Assembly: GCA_015680685.1 (NCBI GenBank)
Contig: MNCI01030541.1
Location: 286,391-350,390, forward strand
Length of the DNA stretch: 64,000 bases
From: Gnetum montanum
Lineage: Eukaryota > Streptophyta > Gnetopsida > Gnetales > Gnetaceae
Reading direction: 5' to 3'
A program made the translations under genes and the position numbers. Position 1 is the stretch's first letter; each line of letters begins with the position of its first letter. Below are positions 10,954 to 21,325 of this stretch, piece by piece. The notes below the pieces were generated by a model that was not told where the DNA came from, made no database searches, and worked only from the letters and a program-made list of their open reading frames with translations.

Positions 10954-11024
10954 AGGCGACACCCAGATTTGAACTGGGGATCAGGGATTTGCAGTCCTCC
11001 GCCTTATCGCTTGGCTATGCCGCC
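10954..11024 (-). tRNA. trnC-GCA: tRNA-Cys(GCA), plastid
   Basis: On the minus strand a complete 71-base cloverleaf begins GGCGGCATAGCCAAGCG and ends in GTCGCC plus discriminator T. The anticodon loop reads CTGCAAA (GCA), and the T arm contains GTTCAAATC. Acceptor ends pair (GGCG with CGCC). This is the plastid trnC, upstream of and divergent from rpoB, and no base change that would disable it is obvious. Confidence 0.95.
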
Positions 11025-11369
11025 GAATCAACAGTAATACCATACCAATGAATTCTTTTTCATCAATCAGGCGTGATTTACTATATGAATAGTTCAAATT
11101 CTTGTGACTTTCTACTTAATCAACTAGTAATCTATAAAAAAATTCGTTTAGTCTCAAGTACCTATGAAAATCAAAAAGATAAGGGGTTTTTGAAAACCAT
11201 TTATTTTTTTGATTTTCATTTGTGCTGAATGCCTGTCCCATACTTCTTTTGCATCTCTTAGGTTTTTCATTTTTGCTTTCATACTCTTTTGCATCAAATA
11301 TCTTCCAACCAAAAAGAATATACTATATATGTAATATAAAAAAAGAAAATTTCGTATAGGGGTTTCCCA

Positions 11370-14300
11370 ATGCAATTCGATGAAAAAAAAGAAATGTTTA
11401 CAATTCCGGAATTTGGGCAAATACAATTGGAAGGGTTTTGTCGTTTCATTGAATACGATTTATTGGACAAGTTTGTCAAGTTCCCGAAAATTGCGAATAC
11501 ACAGAAGGAGGTAGAGTTTTTGTTCGATAAAAACTATAAAATAATCGAACCTTCAATCAAAGAAAAAGATGCTGTATATCAGCGTCTTACATTTTCCTCG
11601 AAATTGTTTGTACCAGCATTTTTTATTTATTGGAACAAAATAAAAAAAAAAAAAATAATATATCTCGGCGAAATTCCTCTGATGAATAACAATGGAACAT
11701 TTTTAATAAACGGAAATTATCGAGTTGTGGTTAATCAACTAATAAGAAGTCCCGGGATCTATTATAGTTTGGAACGAAAACGGACTGGAAATATCTATAC
11801 CAGCACTCTAATTTCCGATTGTGGAGGAAGGTTGAAATTTGAAATCGATATAAAACAAAATATATGGATTCGCATAAGCAGAAAAAAAAAAGTTTCTATT
11901 CTAGTCTTCTTTTTTGCTATGGGCCTCGATATTGAAGAAATTCTCAAAAATACTTACTATATAAAAGGATTTGAGGGTTGGGGATTAATTTGTAATGAAA
12001 AACTGAAGCATAAACTTTCGAGAAAAAAGGGTGCCATTTTTACGTTTTATGAGGAACTCGGCTCTAGGGGTGATAATAATGATTTTGTTTTTTCTGAATC
12101 TCTATCTGAGTCTCTATATAAGAAGTTTACTAATTTTCTTTCAAAAAGATGTAAACTGGGAAGGATCGGTCGACGAAACTTGAATAAAAAATTGAATCTT
12201 GAAATACCCGATAACGAAATTTTTTTATTACCACAAGATGTATTAGCTATTATAGATTACCTTATTAAAGTAAGTTACGGAGTAGGTACTGTCGATAATA
12301 TCGATCATCTTCAAAATCGACGTTTTTTTTCTGTAGCAGATTTGTTAAAAAAAGAAGTTGGACTAGCTCTAAATAGGGTCAAGGTTTTAATCCAAAAAAC
12401 AATGCAGACAATAGAAATGTTACGAAAAAAACAGAACAAACGGATAATGTTACCAGAAATTCCTTTAGTTTCCACTCAAATAACAAAAACATTAAAACAC
12501 TTTTTTGGGTTACATCCCCTATCTCAGTTTTTGGAACAAACGAATTCGTTGGCAGAAATACTTCATGCGCGAAAAGTCAGTTTTTTAGGACCCGGAGGCT
12601 TAACAGAACGAACCGCGAATTTTCGTGCGCGGGATATTCATCCTAGTTATTATGGGCGTTTTTGCCCAATAAATACGCCCGAAGGACAAAATGCTGGACT
12701 TATTGCCTCACTAGCTATTTCTGCAAGGATTAATTTCGGTTTTTTAGAAAGTCCATTCTATAACGTAGCTAAAAAATACCAAAAAGCAAAAAAAATTGTC
12801 TATTTGTCACCAAGCGAAGACGTATACTACCGAATAGCTCTAGGAAATTGTTTGTCAGTAGATCAAAAGATTCCAGAAAAAAAAAATACGCCAACGCAAT
12901 ATCACCAAGAATTTCTATCTATTGCGTGGGAACAAATTCATTTTAGATGTTTTTTGCCTTTACAATATTTTTCTATCGGAGTTTCTCTGATTCCTTTTCT
13001 AGAACATAATGATGCGACCCGTGCACTAATGGGTTCGAATATGCAGCGTCAAGCAGTTCCATCGGTTCAACCAGAAAAATGCATTGTTGGAACTGGTTTG
13101 GAGGGTCAAGTTGCGTTAGACTCAGGAGCTTTAGCGATAAGTACGCAAGAGGGAAGGATTCAATATAGTGATGCTGCAACTATTGTTTCCGTTTTGAAAG
13201 GAAATACGACACAAACCGAGTTGCAGATATATCAACGTTCTAATAGCAATACTTTGATGCATCAAAAAACTCACGCTAGTCAAGCAAAATATGTAAGAAA
13301 AGGACAAATTCTGGCCGATGGCGCAGCCACGCTAGGCGGAGAAATCTGCTTGGGAAAAAATATTTTAGTAGCTTATATGCCTTGGCAAGGATACAACTTT
13401 GAAGACGCAATTCTCATTAGTGAATGTTTAATATACAAAGATATTTTTACTTCTTTTCATATCACAAGATACGAGACTACAATTTGCACAGCAGAGTGTG
13501 AGAAAATGACGAGAGAAATACCTCGATTAGCAACTTATTCACTTCGTCATTTGGACAAAAATGGTCTTGTTAGAGTAGGTTCGTGGGTACAACCGGGTGA
13601 TGTTTTAGTGGGCAAGTTGAAACCCCGCTCCTCAGAGGATTTCTCCCGTTTTCCAGAGTTAAGATTATTACAAGATCTTTTTTGTACTTCTCCTATAAAA
13701 GAAACTTGTCTAAGAGCAAACGGAAAAGGTCGAGTTATTGATGTGAATTGGTCCAAGCTCCAAGCATTTTGCAAAGATGATTTGGAAAAAGGCCATCAAG
13801 ATGATGATACAGAGGATATTTATGATGAAGCAGAGGATGCTTTGGAAAAAGTGTATCAACTAAATAATTACAATTTATCTAGTGATTCGGAAAAAGTCCA
13901 CGTATATCTTTTAGAAAAACGTAAAATACAAGTAGGTGATAAAGTAGCTGGGAGGCACGGCAATAAGGGGATTGTTTCCATTGTATTATCTAGGCAAGAT
14001 ATGCCCTTTTTACAAAGCGGGATATCCCTGGATATGGTATTGAATCCTTTGAGTGTACCCTCCCGAATGAACGTAGGACAGATTTTTGAATGTTTGCTCG
14101 GTTTAGCGGGGACTCTAATGAACAAACATTATAGAATACCGCCCTTCGACGAAAGATATGAGCAAGAAGCTTCAAGAAAACTAGTTTTTTATGAACTTTA
14201 TAAAGCTAGTGAACAAACGGCTAATCCGTGGATTTTTGAGCTCGAGCATCTCGGAAAAACACAAATATTTGACGGAAGAACGGGAGAAATTTTCGAGCAA

Positions 14301-14699
14301 CCTGTAACAACAGGAAACGCTTATATCCTTAAATTAATTCATCAAGTTAATGATAAAATGCATGCACGTTCGACTGGAAATTATGCACGAATTACACAAC
14401 AACCCGTCCAAGGAAAATCGAAAGGAGGGGGTCAACGACTAGGAGAAATGGAAGTTTGGGCTTTAGAAAGTTTTGGCGTCGCTTATGTTCTACGGGAGAT
14501 GCTTACTGTCAAAGCCGACCATATAAGGGCTCGTAAGAAGATACTTAGATCCATTTTGGATGGTCATTCAGTACCAAAAGCCGACAGCGCTACAGAATCT
14601 TTTCGGGTACTTAGTAAAGAATTAAATTCCTTAGCTTTAGAATTGAATCACACTATTATATCAGGGAAATACTTTAATTTAGATAGAATCGAAGTCTAA
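11370..14699 (+). CDS. rpoB: Plastid RNA polymerase beta subunit
   Basis: The product is the beta subunit of the plastid-encoded RNA polymerase, 1109 residues and uninterrupted. Visible hallmarks: [18 protein letters not shown] near residue 115, the rifampicin-region block [20 protein letters not shown] with [11 protein letters not shown] near 405-440, [16 protein letters not shown] near 855, and [19 protein letters not shown] near 1014. A second ATG at 11394 ([11 protein letters not shown]) aligns better with the usual rpoB N terminus, so the true start may be there. It is longer than the roughly 1070 residues usual in seed plants. Much of the excess is an acidic stretch at about residues 798-833 ([20 protein letters not shown]), just before the conserved GDKVAG block. 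rpoC1 follows 17 bases downstream, as in the plastid operon. Confidence 0.95.
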   Translation: MQFDEKKEMFTIPEFGQIQLEGFCRFIEYDLLDKFVKFPKIANTQKEVEFLFDKNYKIIEPSIKEKDAVYQRLTFSSKLFVPAFFIYWNKIKKKKIIYLGEIPLMNNNGTFLINGNYRVVVNQLIRSPGIYYSLERKRTGNIYTSTLISDCGGRLKFEIDIKQNIWIRISRKKKVSILVFFFAMGLDIEEILKNTYYIKGFEGWGLICNEKLKHKLSRKKGAIFTFYEELGSRGDNNDFVFSESLSESLYKKFTNFLSKRCKLGRIGRRNLNKKLNLEIPDNEIFLLPQDVLAIIDYLIKVSYGVGTVDNIDHLQNRRFFSVADLLKKEVGLALNRVKVLIQKTMQTIEMLRKKQNKRIMLPEIPLVSTQITKTLKHFFGLHPLSQFLEQTNSLAEILHARKVSFLGPGGLTERTANFRARDIHPSYYGRFCPINTPEGQNAGLIASLAISARINFGFLESPFYNVAKKYQKAKKIVYLSPSEDVYYRIALGNCLSVDQKIPEKKNTPTQYHQEFLSIAWEQIHFRCFLPLQYFSIGVSLIPFLEHNDATRALMGSNMQRQAVPSVQPEKCIVGTGLEGQVALDSGALAISTQEGRIQYSDAATIVSVLKGNTTQTELQIYQRSNSNTLMHQKTHASQAKYVRKGQILADGAATLGGEICLGKNILVAYMPWQGYNFEDAILISECLIYKDIFTSFHITRYETTICTAECEKMTREIPRLATYSLRHLDKNGLVRVGSWVQPGDVLVGKLKPRSSEDFSRFPELRLLQDLFCTSPIKETCLRANGKGRVIDVNWSKLQAFCKDDLEKGHQDDDTEDIYDEAEDALEKVYQLNNYNLSSDSEKVHVYLLEKRKIQVGDKVAGRHGNKGIVSIVLSRQDMPFLQSGISLDMVLNPLSVPSRMNVGQIFECLLGLAGTLMNKHYRIPPFDERYEQEASRKLVFYELYKASEQTANPWIFELEHLGKTQIFDGRTGEIFEQPVTTGNAYILKLIHQVNDKMHARSTGNYARITQQPVQGKSKGGGQRLGEMEVWALESFGVAYVLREMLTVKADHIRARKKILRSILDGHSVPKADSATESFRVLSKELNSLALELNHTIISGKYFNLDRIEV

Positions 14700-14716
14700 A
14701 TCAAGCAAAGTTTTGT

Positions 14717-15178
14717 ATGATTGACTCACAAAAAGAACATCAAAAACTGAAAATTACATTAGTTTCTCCCGAGCAGATTCGCGTTTGGTCTGAAACCATT
14801 TTACCAAACGGAAAAAGAATTGGGGAGGTTACTAATCCCAAGACTATCGACTTAGCAACAAATAAACCAGAAAGAAACGGATCGTTTTGTGAACGAATTT
14901 TTGGACCCGTGAAAAGTAAAAAGTGTGCTTGCGAAAACAAGTTCGGAGAAGATAAGAAAGGCTTCGCCTTTGTTGACCGTAAAAAGACAAACGACTCCGG
15001 TCTGTGTGAACATTGCGGGGTTGAGTTTATGGATTCGCGAATTCGAAGATATCGAATGGGATACATTAAATTGGCAAGTCCAGTGACTCATATCTGGTAT
15101 ATCAAGCGTGTCCCCAGTTACATCGCGACTCTAATAGGAAAACAAAATTCCGAAATAAAAGACCTAGTATACTGCAAT
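14717..15178 (+). CDS. rpoC1: Plastid RNA polymerase beta' subunit, exon 1 (partial gene)
   Basis: Exon 1 encodes 154 residues of the N-terminal beta' subunit: [22 protein letters not shown], the zinc-binding cysteines (CAC ... CEHCGVEF), and [18 protein letters not shown]. It ends at ...LVYCN, where land-plant rpoC1 exon 1 ends, followed by GTGTG, a group II intron 5' splice signal. Exon 2 is absent because the plastid segment stops inside the intron. In this location the gene is therefore truncated. Confidence 0.92.
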
Positions 15179-15636
15179 GTGTGATTTTATCAGAAGTTCC
15201 AATTATACAGAACCAAAAAAACTGTCATCCTTTTTTTTAGGATGCTCTTAAGTCTGACATGTTAATCCTTATGAGTAGCATGAAGCTTAGATTTCAAAAC
15301 AAAAAAAATTGAAAAAGAGATTTTAGTCTAAGGTTGAGATATTTCATTATATCGAACTGCTTTTTTTGGCTTCGCTCAAATAACACATATTTTCGATCTT
15401 GGAATCAGCCGATTTCGTGGAAACTACCTCGAAACACATTATTCCGGGCAAAATGGTTTTCGAAGTCTAGTCATTGCATATAGGCTTTCGTTAGTCTTCT
15501 AGCCATCGAAGTAGAGCAGAAACCTAAAAGATCCAATAGAACGAACGACATAAACAAACCTTATGAGTTAGTTTCAGACGAGTCGAAACTTTTTTCTTTG
15601 AAAAAAGATGGGAAAAGACTGCTCAAACGCAAAAGT
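15179..15636 (+). other. rpoC1 group II intron, 5' part only
   Basis: The intron starts GTGTGATTTTATC at the exon 1 boundary. About 460 bases of AT-rich intron are present; domains V and VI and the 3' splice site are missing. The exact right edge is uncertain by a few bases, because CAAAAGT near 15630 is shared with the LINE tail family. Confidence 0.75.
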
Positions 15637-15820
15637 TGTTTTTGGGATAGAGCGTTTTGATGTAAAAGACAGATGCATGGTCGGGTCGTTGCACAATTGG
15701 GCACAATGGTTTTGAGGTGTAACCACCTCCCACATAGGCCATCGTTGTTGACCCACATTTTGTAATATCTTGTACTCTATCTTCAGTAATGAAATCCTAA
15801 ATATTTCCTCAAAAAAAAAA
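15637..15820 (+). mobile_element. LINE 3' tail ending in A10
   Basis: The sequence TTTTTGGGATAGAGCG to TTTCCTC(A)10 is a LINE 3' untranslated tail. The same tail occurs at 54330-54495 after coding sequence of LINE D, and related tails end at 27088 and 53029. The upstream LINE body is absent here because plastid DNA is joined on. Confidence 0.7.
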
Positions 15821-16960
15821 TAGGGAGTGTAGCTGAGAAGGGAGAGAAGACTGTGGTTGCTACAAGAGATAGCAAGGAGAAAGAAATCAAGGGTGGCATA
15901 GCAATCCAATAGTCTGATAATTCCTCCTAGTAAGCAAGATATCTAAATAAGGAGCTAAAATGATCCATCTCTATTATGTTTGATAGTGGCTAGCAAGGGC
16001 TGATTTTCTCAAACTTTTCTCTTCTTGCTTGTCTAATCACCTTCACAATGCTTGTATGAAAATATCAAGATTGTTGTTGCAAGCTTAGATTTTTTTTTTG
16101 AAATCTTTTATTACCCTTTTTTTGGATCTCTCCACCCATCCTCTGCACTCTCACACCTAAATAACTTGGATGAGAGTTGTTTCTGTAACAATTTAGAAAC
16201 ACCCATAACGATTTGGGCCATTTTTAGCAAAGGATTGCCAACAAGGGCTATGGATCTCTGATATGAGGATTGGTACCGCCAGCAGAAAGTGAGGGTATCC
16301 TTGGGCCCATCGATAATTGTGAATGTTTTAAAATTGTTAAATTCTTAGATTTTGGTTGGAATTTGGTTGATGAATGCTTCCTCTTTGAATGCATAAATCT
16401 TGGATCTGAATTTTAAATTATACTTTTTTTCCTATACCTTCTCAAGTCTAATTTTAATATCTTTCTATAAGTTGATGGAATGGGGGAAAACCTACGATGT
16501 TAATTTATGGTTGTGATCTATCTATTCTCTGCTATTGAACATATGAATTTTCTGATTAAATGATTACTAGTAAAATCATTACAAGAGTTAAATTCAGATG
16601 TTGTTTTTGTGTCTGGCTGGAAATTATAAAATATTATTATGTGATTGAACAAATATGAGATTATTAATTTATCTACTTTTGTGGTCATTTCTTTGGTTTT
16701 CAAATGTGCAAGTGATCCTGATTAAATATTTCTTTTTAGGTTGAATAATAAAAAGTTTGATTCATTTTTTAATTTGATGAATCTTTCACAGATATTTTAC
16801 GATGGCTATTTCTTTATAAAATTATATCTTGATTCATAAAAATTAATATTGAGTAACTTGTTTTAAAGCTAGATCTAGGCGTTGTTGATCTTGTTTTCAT
16901 TTTACAGGTTAATGATAGTTTGATTGTTGTAGAAAGAAAGCCACCTGGGCATTTTTTTTT
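15821..16960. other. AT-rich spacer between LINE tail and LINE A (duplicated)
   Basis: No gene is recognised. The 1.1 kb ends in TTTTCATTTTACAGG, which looks like an intron 3' splice site and could be a captured gene fragment. Because it is also present in copy 2 (54496-55630), it was there before the segment duplicated. Confidence 0.5.
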
Positions 16961-16974
16961 TTTTCCAAATAGCT

Positions 16975-17389
16975 TTCTTTCTAGGGGGATTTGGGTGTTA
17001 GCTCTTGCTCCCTAAGGATGGGTTTACAGATTTCCCCCATTCACGAGGTTGTGCAGAAGGAGGGACTAGTTCCCCCCATTCAAGATGTGATGGGGCTAGA
17101 TCAGTGGGATTAAAGGGGTAATGAGTTGACCTCGGGAAATGAGGGGGTCCCTACCATTCCGAGATCGCCTATGAGTGGGGAGAATGGGACGCCTCAGAGC
17201 CATGACAAGGGGTTTAGGGGAGGGCTTTCTCCTTTGAAAAGTTGGGTATCATTGTTCAAGGGAAGTCCTTTGCCATCCATGGACAAGATTCTAAAAGGGA
17301 GTGTTTCTACTAGAGGGGAGGGATTTCCAATCTCCCCTGATTCAAAGAAGGTTGGTAGACTACCAAGCCCTGTTTCTCGAACTAAATAG
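16975..17389 (+). pseudogene. LINE A ORF1 C-terminal remnant
   Basis: This is a glycine-, serine- and proline-rich stretch (87 open codons at 17126-17389, MTSGNEGVPTIPRSP) in the same frame as the endonuclease that follows. The conserved DUF4283 and zinc-knuckle parts are missing, so LINE A is 5' truncated. Its counterpart at 55793-56056 differs by only a few residues. Assignment to ORF1 rests on position and composition. Confidence 0.5.
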
Positions 17390-17446
17390 GCATCTAGAAA
17401 TAGAAATTGACCTAGGGGTCCAAAGGACCATCCAAGATGTTTACAA

Positions 17447-18235
17447 GTGGTGTTCTTCAGGCAAACCATGAGGAGCCTCTCATGGAACTACAAGGGACAA
17501 GGTACCTCCTACAAATGTCATACCCTCAAGGAAATAGTTGCTAAAGAGCGTTGTGATGTGGTGCGTCTGCAAGAGACTAAGCTCCAGCAACGGAAACTTC
17601 ATTGGTTACATTGGCCTAGTTGGCACTCGCATTTTGTGCCTTGTCAAGGGAGGGCTAGGGGATTAGCCTCCCTGTCAAAATGGCCTTTCACAATGGTTGA
17701 TGATTCCATGTGGAGTATCACCATTTGCTTTCACCATAAAGCTATCTGGGTTACAAATTTCTATGGGGCTCGGCAATGGAAGGAATGATTGTGAAAACTG
17801 GAACGAATTGCCCCACTAATTACAGACTAGAGGAATTGGATTCTAGTTGGTGACTTCAATCAGTGGTTGTACGTGTGGGAGAAATCTAATAAGGGAGCTT
17901 TAGAACCTCCTGGGGCTTAGCCTTTTTAGGATTTTCTAATCTCCCATGGCCTGGTGGACGTAGAAATCAAAGGGTGTCAATTCACATGGTGCAATGAGTG
18001 GAAGGATCATGACAGAATCATGACAAAAATTTATAGGGTTTGGGTGGGGTTGAGCCTACTTATGGACCGAGGGGTGATCGTCAAGAAAGAATGGGTTGCT
18101 TCAGACCACAAGCCCCTCTTATGTTTGCTGGGTCCCCCAAAAGGAGGGGGGCCAAGGCCGTTTCAATTTGAACAGTTTTGGCTGACGAAACCATGGCTGA
18201 GACCATTGGTTGAAGAAATTTAGGAGGCCTACCCT
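17447..18235 (+). pseudogene. LINE A ORF2: apurinic endonuclease domain
   Basis: The L1-type endonuclease nicks target DNA to prime reverse transcription. Visible motifs: LSWNYKGQGTS, CDVVRLQETKL (conserved QET), ITNFYGARQW, LVGDFNQWLYVWEKS (near 17848-17883) and SDHKPLL near 18103-18125. In-frame stops break it near 17785 and 17915. Residues ending in FWLTKPWLRPLVEEI lead into the linker before RT. Confidence 0.8.
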
Positions 18236-18239
18236 TCGC

Positions 18240-19760
18240 ATGATAATGCCTAGGAGTTTCTCAAGCAGGCCTAACGCTGGTAAAGCAACATATTCAAGGG
18301 ATCAAGTCAAACAATAAGTACTCATTTAGGTACTGTCAAGGTCACATGTTGAGGCACTTAGAGACTATTCAAAGGGCCCATGAGATGGGTCAGGCTCAAA
18401 AAGAAGATGAAGGGGAGGTGCTGAAGGAACTTCAAGATTTAGACATGGACGAGGAAGTGCACTCGAGGTAGAGAGGACAGGCATGGTGGCCCTAGGAAGG
18501 GGGATAGGAATACACGTTTCTTTTTCGATGCTGCTCGTTCTACATGAATGTCCAAACAAGTAACCAATTTGACCATTGAAGGGGTTACCTTGGAGGGGAA
18601 GCATGAAGTTGTCGAGGTGCTACTGAATTACTAGTCTGAGATCTGGCAAAAGAAGGTGACGAAACCTCTCTCCATTGATATGACACGGGTGTTAGGGGAG
18701 GAGGATAATCGACAACTGCTGGGCCGTTTAATGGGGTAGAGCTGGGGGAAGCTCTTGCTTCTATGAAAGGGGGGAGGGAGCATAGTCCTAATGGGTGGCC
18801 AGTGGAGTTTTTCCAAACCTTCTTTGATGTGATGGAGGAAAATATTTCAGATGATTTTAACATGATGCTATTTTGGGGGTGGGTTTGAAGGGAAATCAAC
18901 TGCTTGCAGCTAGTATTTATACCAAAAATGAATAATCCCTCAATCCCTACGCATTTCCGGCCTATTGGGATGTGAAATACTTTGCTTCGACTGTTCACTA
19001 AGATGTTGGTGGCCCAGCTAGCGCCTCTTATGCACATACTGGTTGAGGAACAGCATGCGGGTTTTGTCAAAGGGAGATATCTACAAGACCATATTATCCT
19101 AGTACAAGAGGTGATGCACTCGCTACACATGGCCAGATTTCTAGGTATGTTTGAAATTGAATATCACTAAAGCTTATGACATGATTTCCAAGAGTGCCCT
19201 TCAGGAAATTATGTTGCAGAAAGGTTTTCATCCGCATTTCGTGAGCTATGCCTGCACATTTAGTAGTCAGGAGCCTTTTCTCTAGATATGGAGGGGAGGC
19301 TTTGGAGTTTTGCCTCCCCGAGTAGGGGGTTGTGACAAGGGGACCCCCTATCATCCTACCTATTCATTTTGGTTATGGATACGATGTGTACCTATTGTTT
19401 GACAAAAGGGGTTAGAGGTTTGGAGGTTGGGGGTGTAAGTTGCCTAGTGGAACACTATGCCAACAATACCATTCTATTCTCTAAGGCTACTATTCCTTAG
19501 GTACTAATCGAGCGCTTCAGAGAATTGCCAAGGAAGTGGGGCTGGAGATTAACCAGGACAAATCTATGGTACATCCGCTCAATGTAGAGTCGGCAATCCA
19601 AGGGAGGATTGTGCAATTGTTGGAGGTGTTCTCGAGGTCTAAGGAAGGTACCTACCTTGGGCTTCCCCTTTATGATTGGCACAGGCAATAGGTTTGGGGA
19701 GGCCTAATTCGAAGGATGCAGGAGAGAGTTAGTCACTAGACTACTTGGTTTCTTTCACGT
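18240..19760 (+). pseudogene. LINE A ORF2: reverse transcriptase, catalytic Asp residues lost
   Basis: RT blocks visible: NGWPVEFFQTFFDVMEEN, INCLQLVFIPK, FRPIGM, QHAGFVKGRYLQDHIILVQE (about 19048-19110), a KAYD motif A, RQGDPLS motif B and HYANNTILFSKA motif C. Motif A has N where the catalytic D is expected (LKLNITKAYD in the correct frame). Motif C reads YANN instead of YADD. Both changes are shared with copy 2, so LINE A was dead before the segment duplicated. In copy 1 motif B also carries TGA at 19333-19335 where copy 2 has CGA. Confidence 0.85.
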
Positions 19761-20520
19761 GTAGGGTTGTTGCTTCTAGCTTCATCGATGCTTTTAGCTA
19801 TGGCCTAGTTTACAACGTCAACCACCTCCCCTCTGATAGAGGTTACACAAAAAATCAACCAACTAGTTCAGGCTTTTACATGGTCAGAGGATAAAGGGGA
19901 TAGTCAAACACATCTTGTTGCATGGGACATTGTGGCTCAACCGAAGTACGCAGGGGAACTTGGCATACTTTGTTTCACAGACCTGATTGCCATGGGTCTT
20001 CAGGGATAGCTTAGACGTCTATGTGACCAAGGCCAATATCTGGCCCAATGGATTCAAATTATGCAGCATAAATACTGGCAATGGGAAGCATCCCACCATG
20101 ATTCAAATGTTTGGCATGCATTAGTTTCACAAGTGTGGAGGATACTGCCCTTGAGGCTCCTTAATGCACAGCCTATGCAGATTATTAAGAATAAATATTC
20201 CATAGTTGTGGGGGGTGGCAATTATGGCAAGGCAAACTCCCCAAAAAAATTAAAATGTTCCTATGGTTAGTTGGTCATGCAACCATTCCTATGCAGCACG
20301 TTTTGCAATGGTGGGGGGTGAGGGTGGTTGCCACATATCCCCTATGCATGTTAGGGGAAGAGATGGTGGCACATTTCGTCTAGGAGTGTACTTGTTTGGT
20401 GAGGGTGTGGCAAGGAGCACAAATTCTGCAGCCAATTACATTAGACGAAGACTCGCGTGTTGTGGCAATCCTATGGCAATTGTGGAAAATGTGGAATTAC
20501 CAGGTTTTTAGAGGGATTGC
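19761..20520 (+). pseudogene. LINE A ORF2: RT thumb to zf-RVT region
   Basis: The region carries the plant LINE connection and zinc-binding zf-RVT-like segment: LLASSMLLAMA, a TWSEDKGDSQTHLVAWDI stretch, then a 'lPKKlKmFlW ... Plc ... eemvaHFv.eC' pattern near 20230-20400. It is fragmented by TAG stops and at least one frameshift. Confidence 0.65.
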
Positions 20521-20539
20521 TCTGCTAGTTCTGGCACAA

Positions 20540-21300
20540 GTTGCGGGTGAAGGTCTTCATCTTTGAAGGGAGGTGCATAGTGCAATGGAGGTAACTATGA
20601 CATACAAGTCATCCTGTGCGGAGTATAGGGATAATCTTGTGCTTTGAAATTTGGTGGCCTACATGGGATGGGTGGATGTGCTAGAGCTGCTCTATGGTGC
20701 CCCTGACCTAGATGACGGGCCGTTCTTCACAATTTGGCTCAAGGATATCACATTGTTTCAGGGGATGAGGATTGAGATAACTAAGGTGGCCATCGCTCGG
20801 TACCTGCAAGTGCCAGTTGAAGGGAAAGAGGTTCCTTTGCAAGAAAGGGAGCTACAAGCCACGTTGGATGTCTTCCCAACGCATGTGGCCAAGACAGGTA
20901 GTGGGCAGGTGCCCAAGTCAGTGTTGGATGCCCTCTGGCAAGACACGGTGGTCCTGGTGGATTGCTTTTTTGTTCATTCAAGCAAGGCATGGAAGCTGCT
21001 CAATGTACATTTTAACTTCTTGTGCTACCTTTGAAGGGAGTATACGATGAATTTGCCTTGGCACTTTCTAGCGGTTCTATGTTGGGCGCAAAGGGGGGCG
21101 AGGGGTCGCCACCAAGAGGTCCCCCTACACCACCAAGGGCTCCTGCTTTTAGGGCTGTGTACAAGCGATGTAGGAAGCAATGTGGTCCACCCTCAATGGT
21201 CAACATTGCTACAAATTCGAGTGGGGCAAAGGAGGAAGCTTCAAGGGAGGTTCCACATTGGGTGGTCTCAAGGGGTGTAGGAACACCGTGAGGAGACCCC
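20540..21300 (+). pseudogene. LINE A C-terminal extension, module 1 (conserved globular region)
   Basis: After the zf-RVT segment, where many plant LINEs have RNase H or simply end, there is a conserved region of about 200 residues. Its best piece is at 20651-21034 (MVAYMGWVDVLELLYG). Motifs shared with LINE B and LINE C at the same relative place are IEITKVAIARYLQVP, GQVPKSVLDALW and WKLLNVHFNFLCYL. From memory it resembles the domain called 'putative plant transposon protein' in LTR-linked proteins; that link is uncertain. A glycine- and proline-rich linker follows. Confidence 0.6.
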
Positions 21301-21325
21301 TATGGTGACTAGGTCTTAACGAGGG

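Larger units (their letters stand above)
10321..15636 (+). mobile_element. Plastid DNA segment (possible NUPT): psbM-petN-trnC-rpoB-rpoC1 (5' part)
   Basis: About 5.3 kb carries the standard land-plant plastid order psbM, petN, trnC-GCA, rpoB, rpoC1. All frames are intact and none of the C-to-T nonsense decay seen in the flanking repeats is present. The right end lies inside the rpoC1 group II intron and meets a LINE 3' tail near 15637, with CAAAAGT shared between the plastid side and the other LINE tail copy at about 54322. The left end abuts the n at 10320. This is either a very recent nuclear insertion or an assembly chimera. Confidence 0.85.

Noticed and set aside
11370-15178. rpoB and rpoC1 as a sign of bacterial contamination or a bacterial genome
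   Set aside because: Neighbours psbM, petN and plastid-type trnC-GCA, and the group II intron at the rpoC1 exon 1 boundary, identify the block as land-plant plastid DNA.
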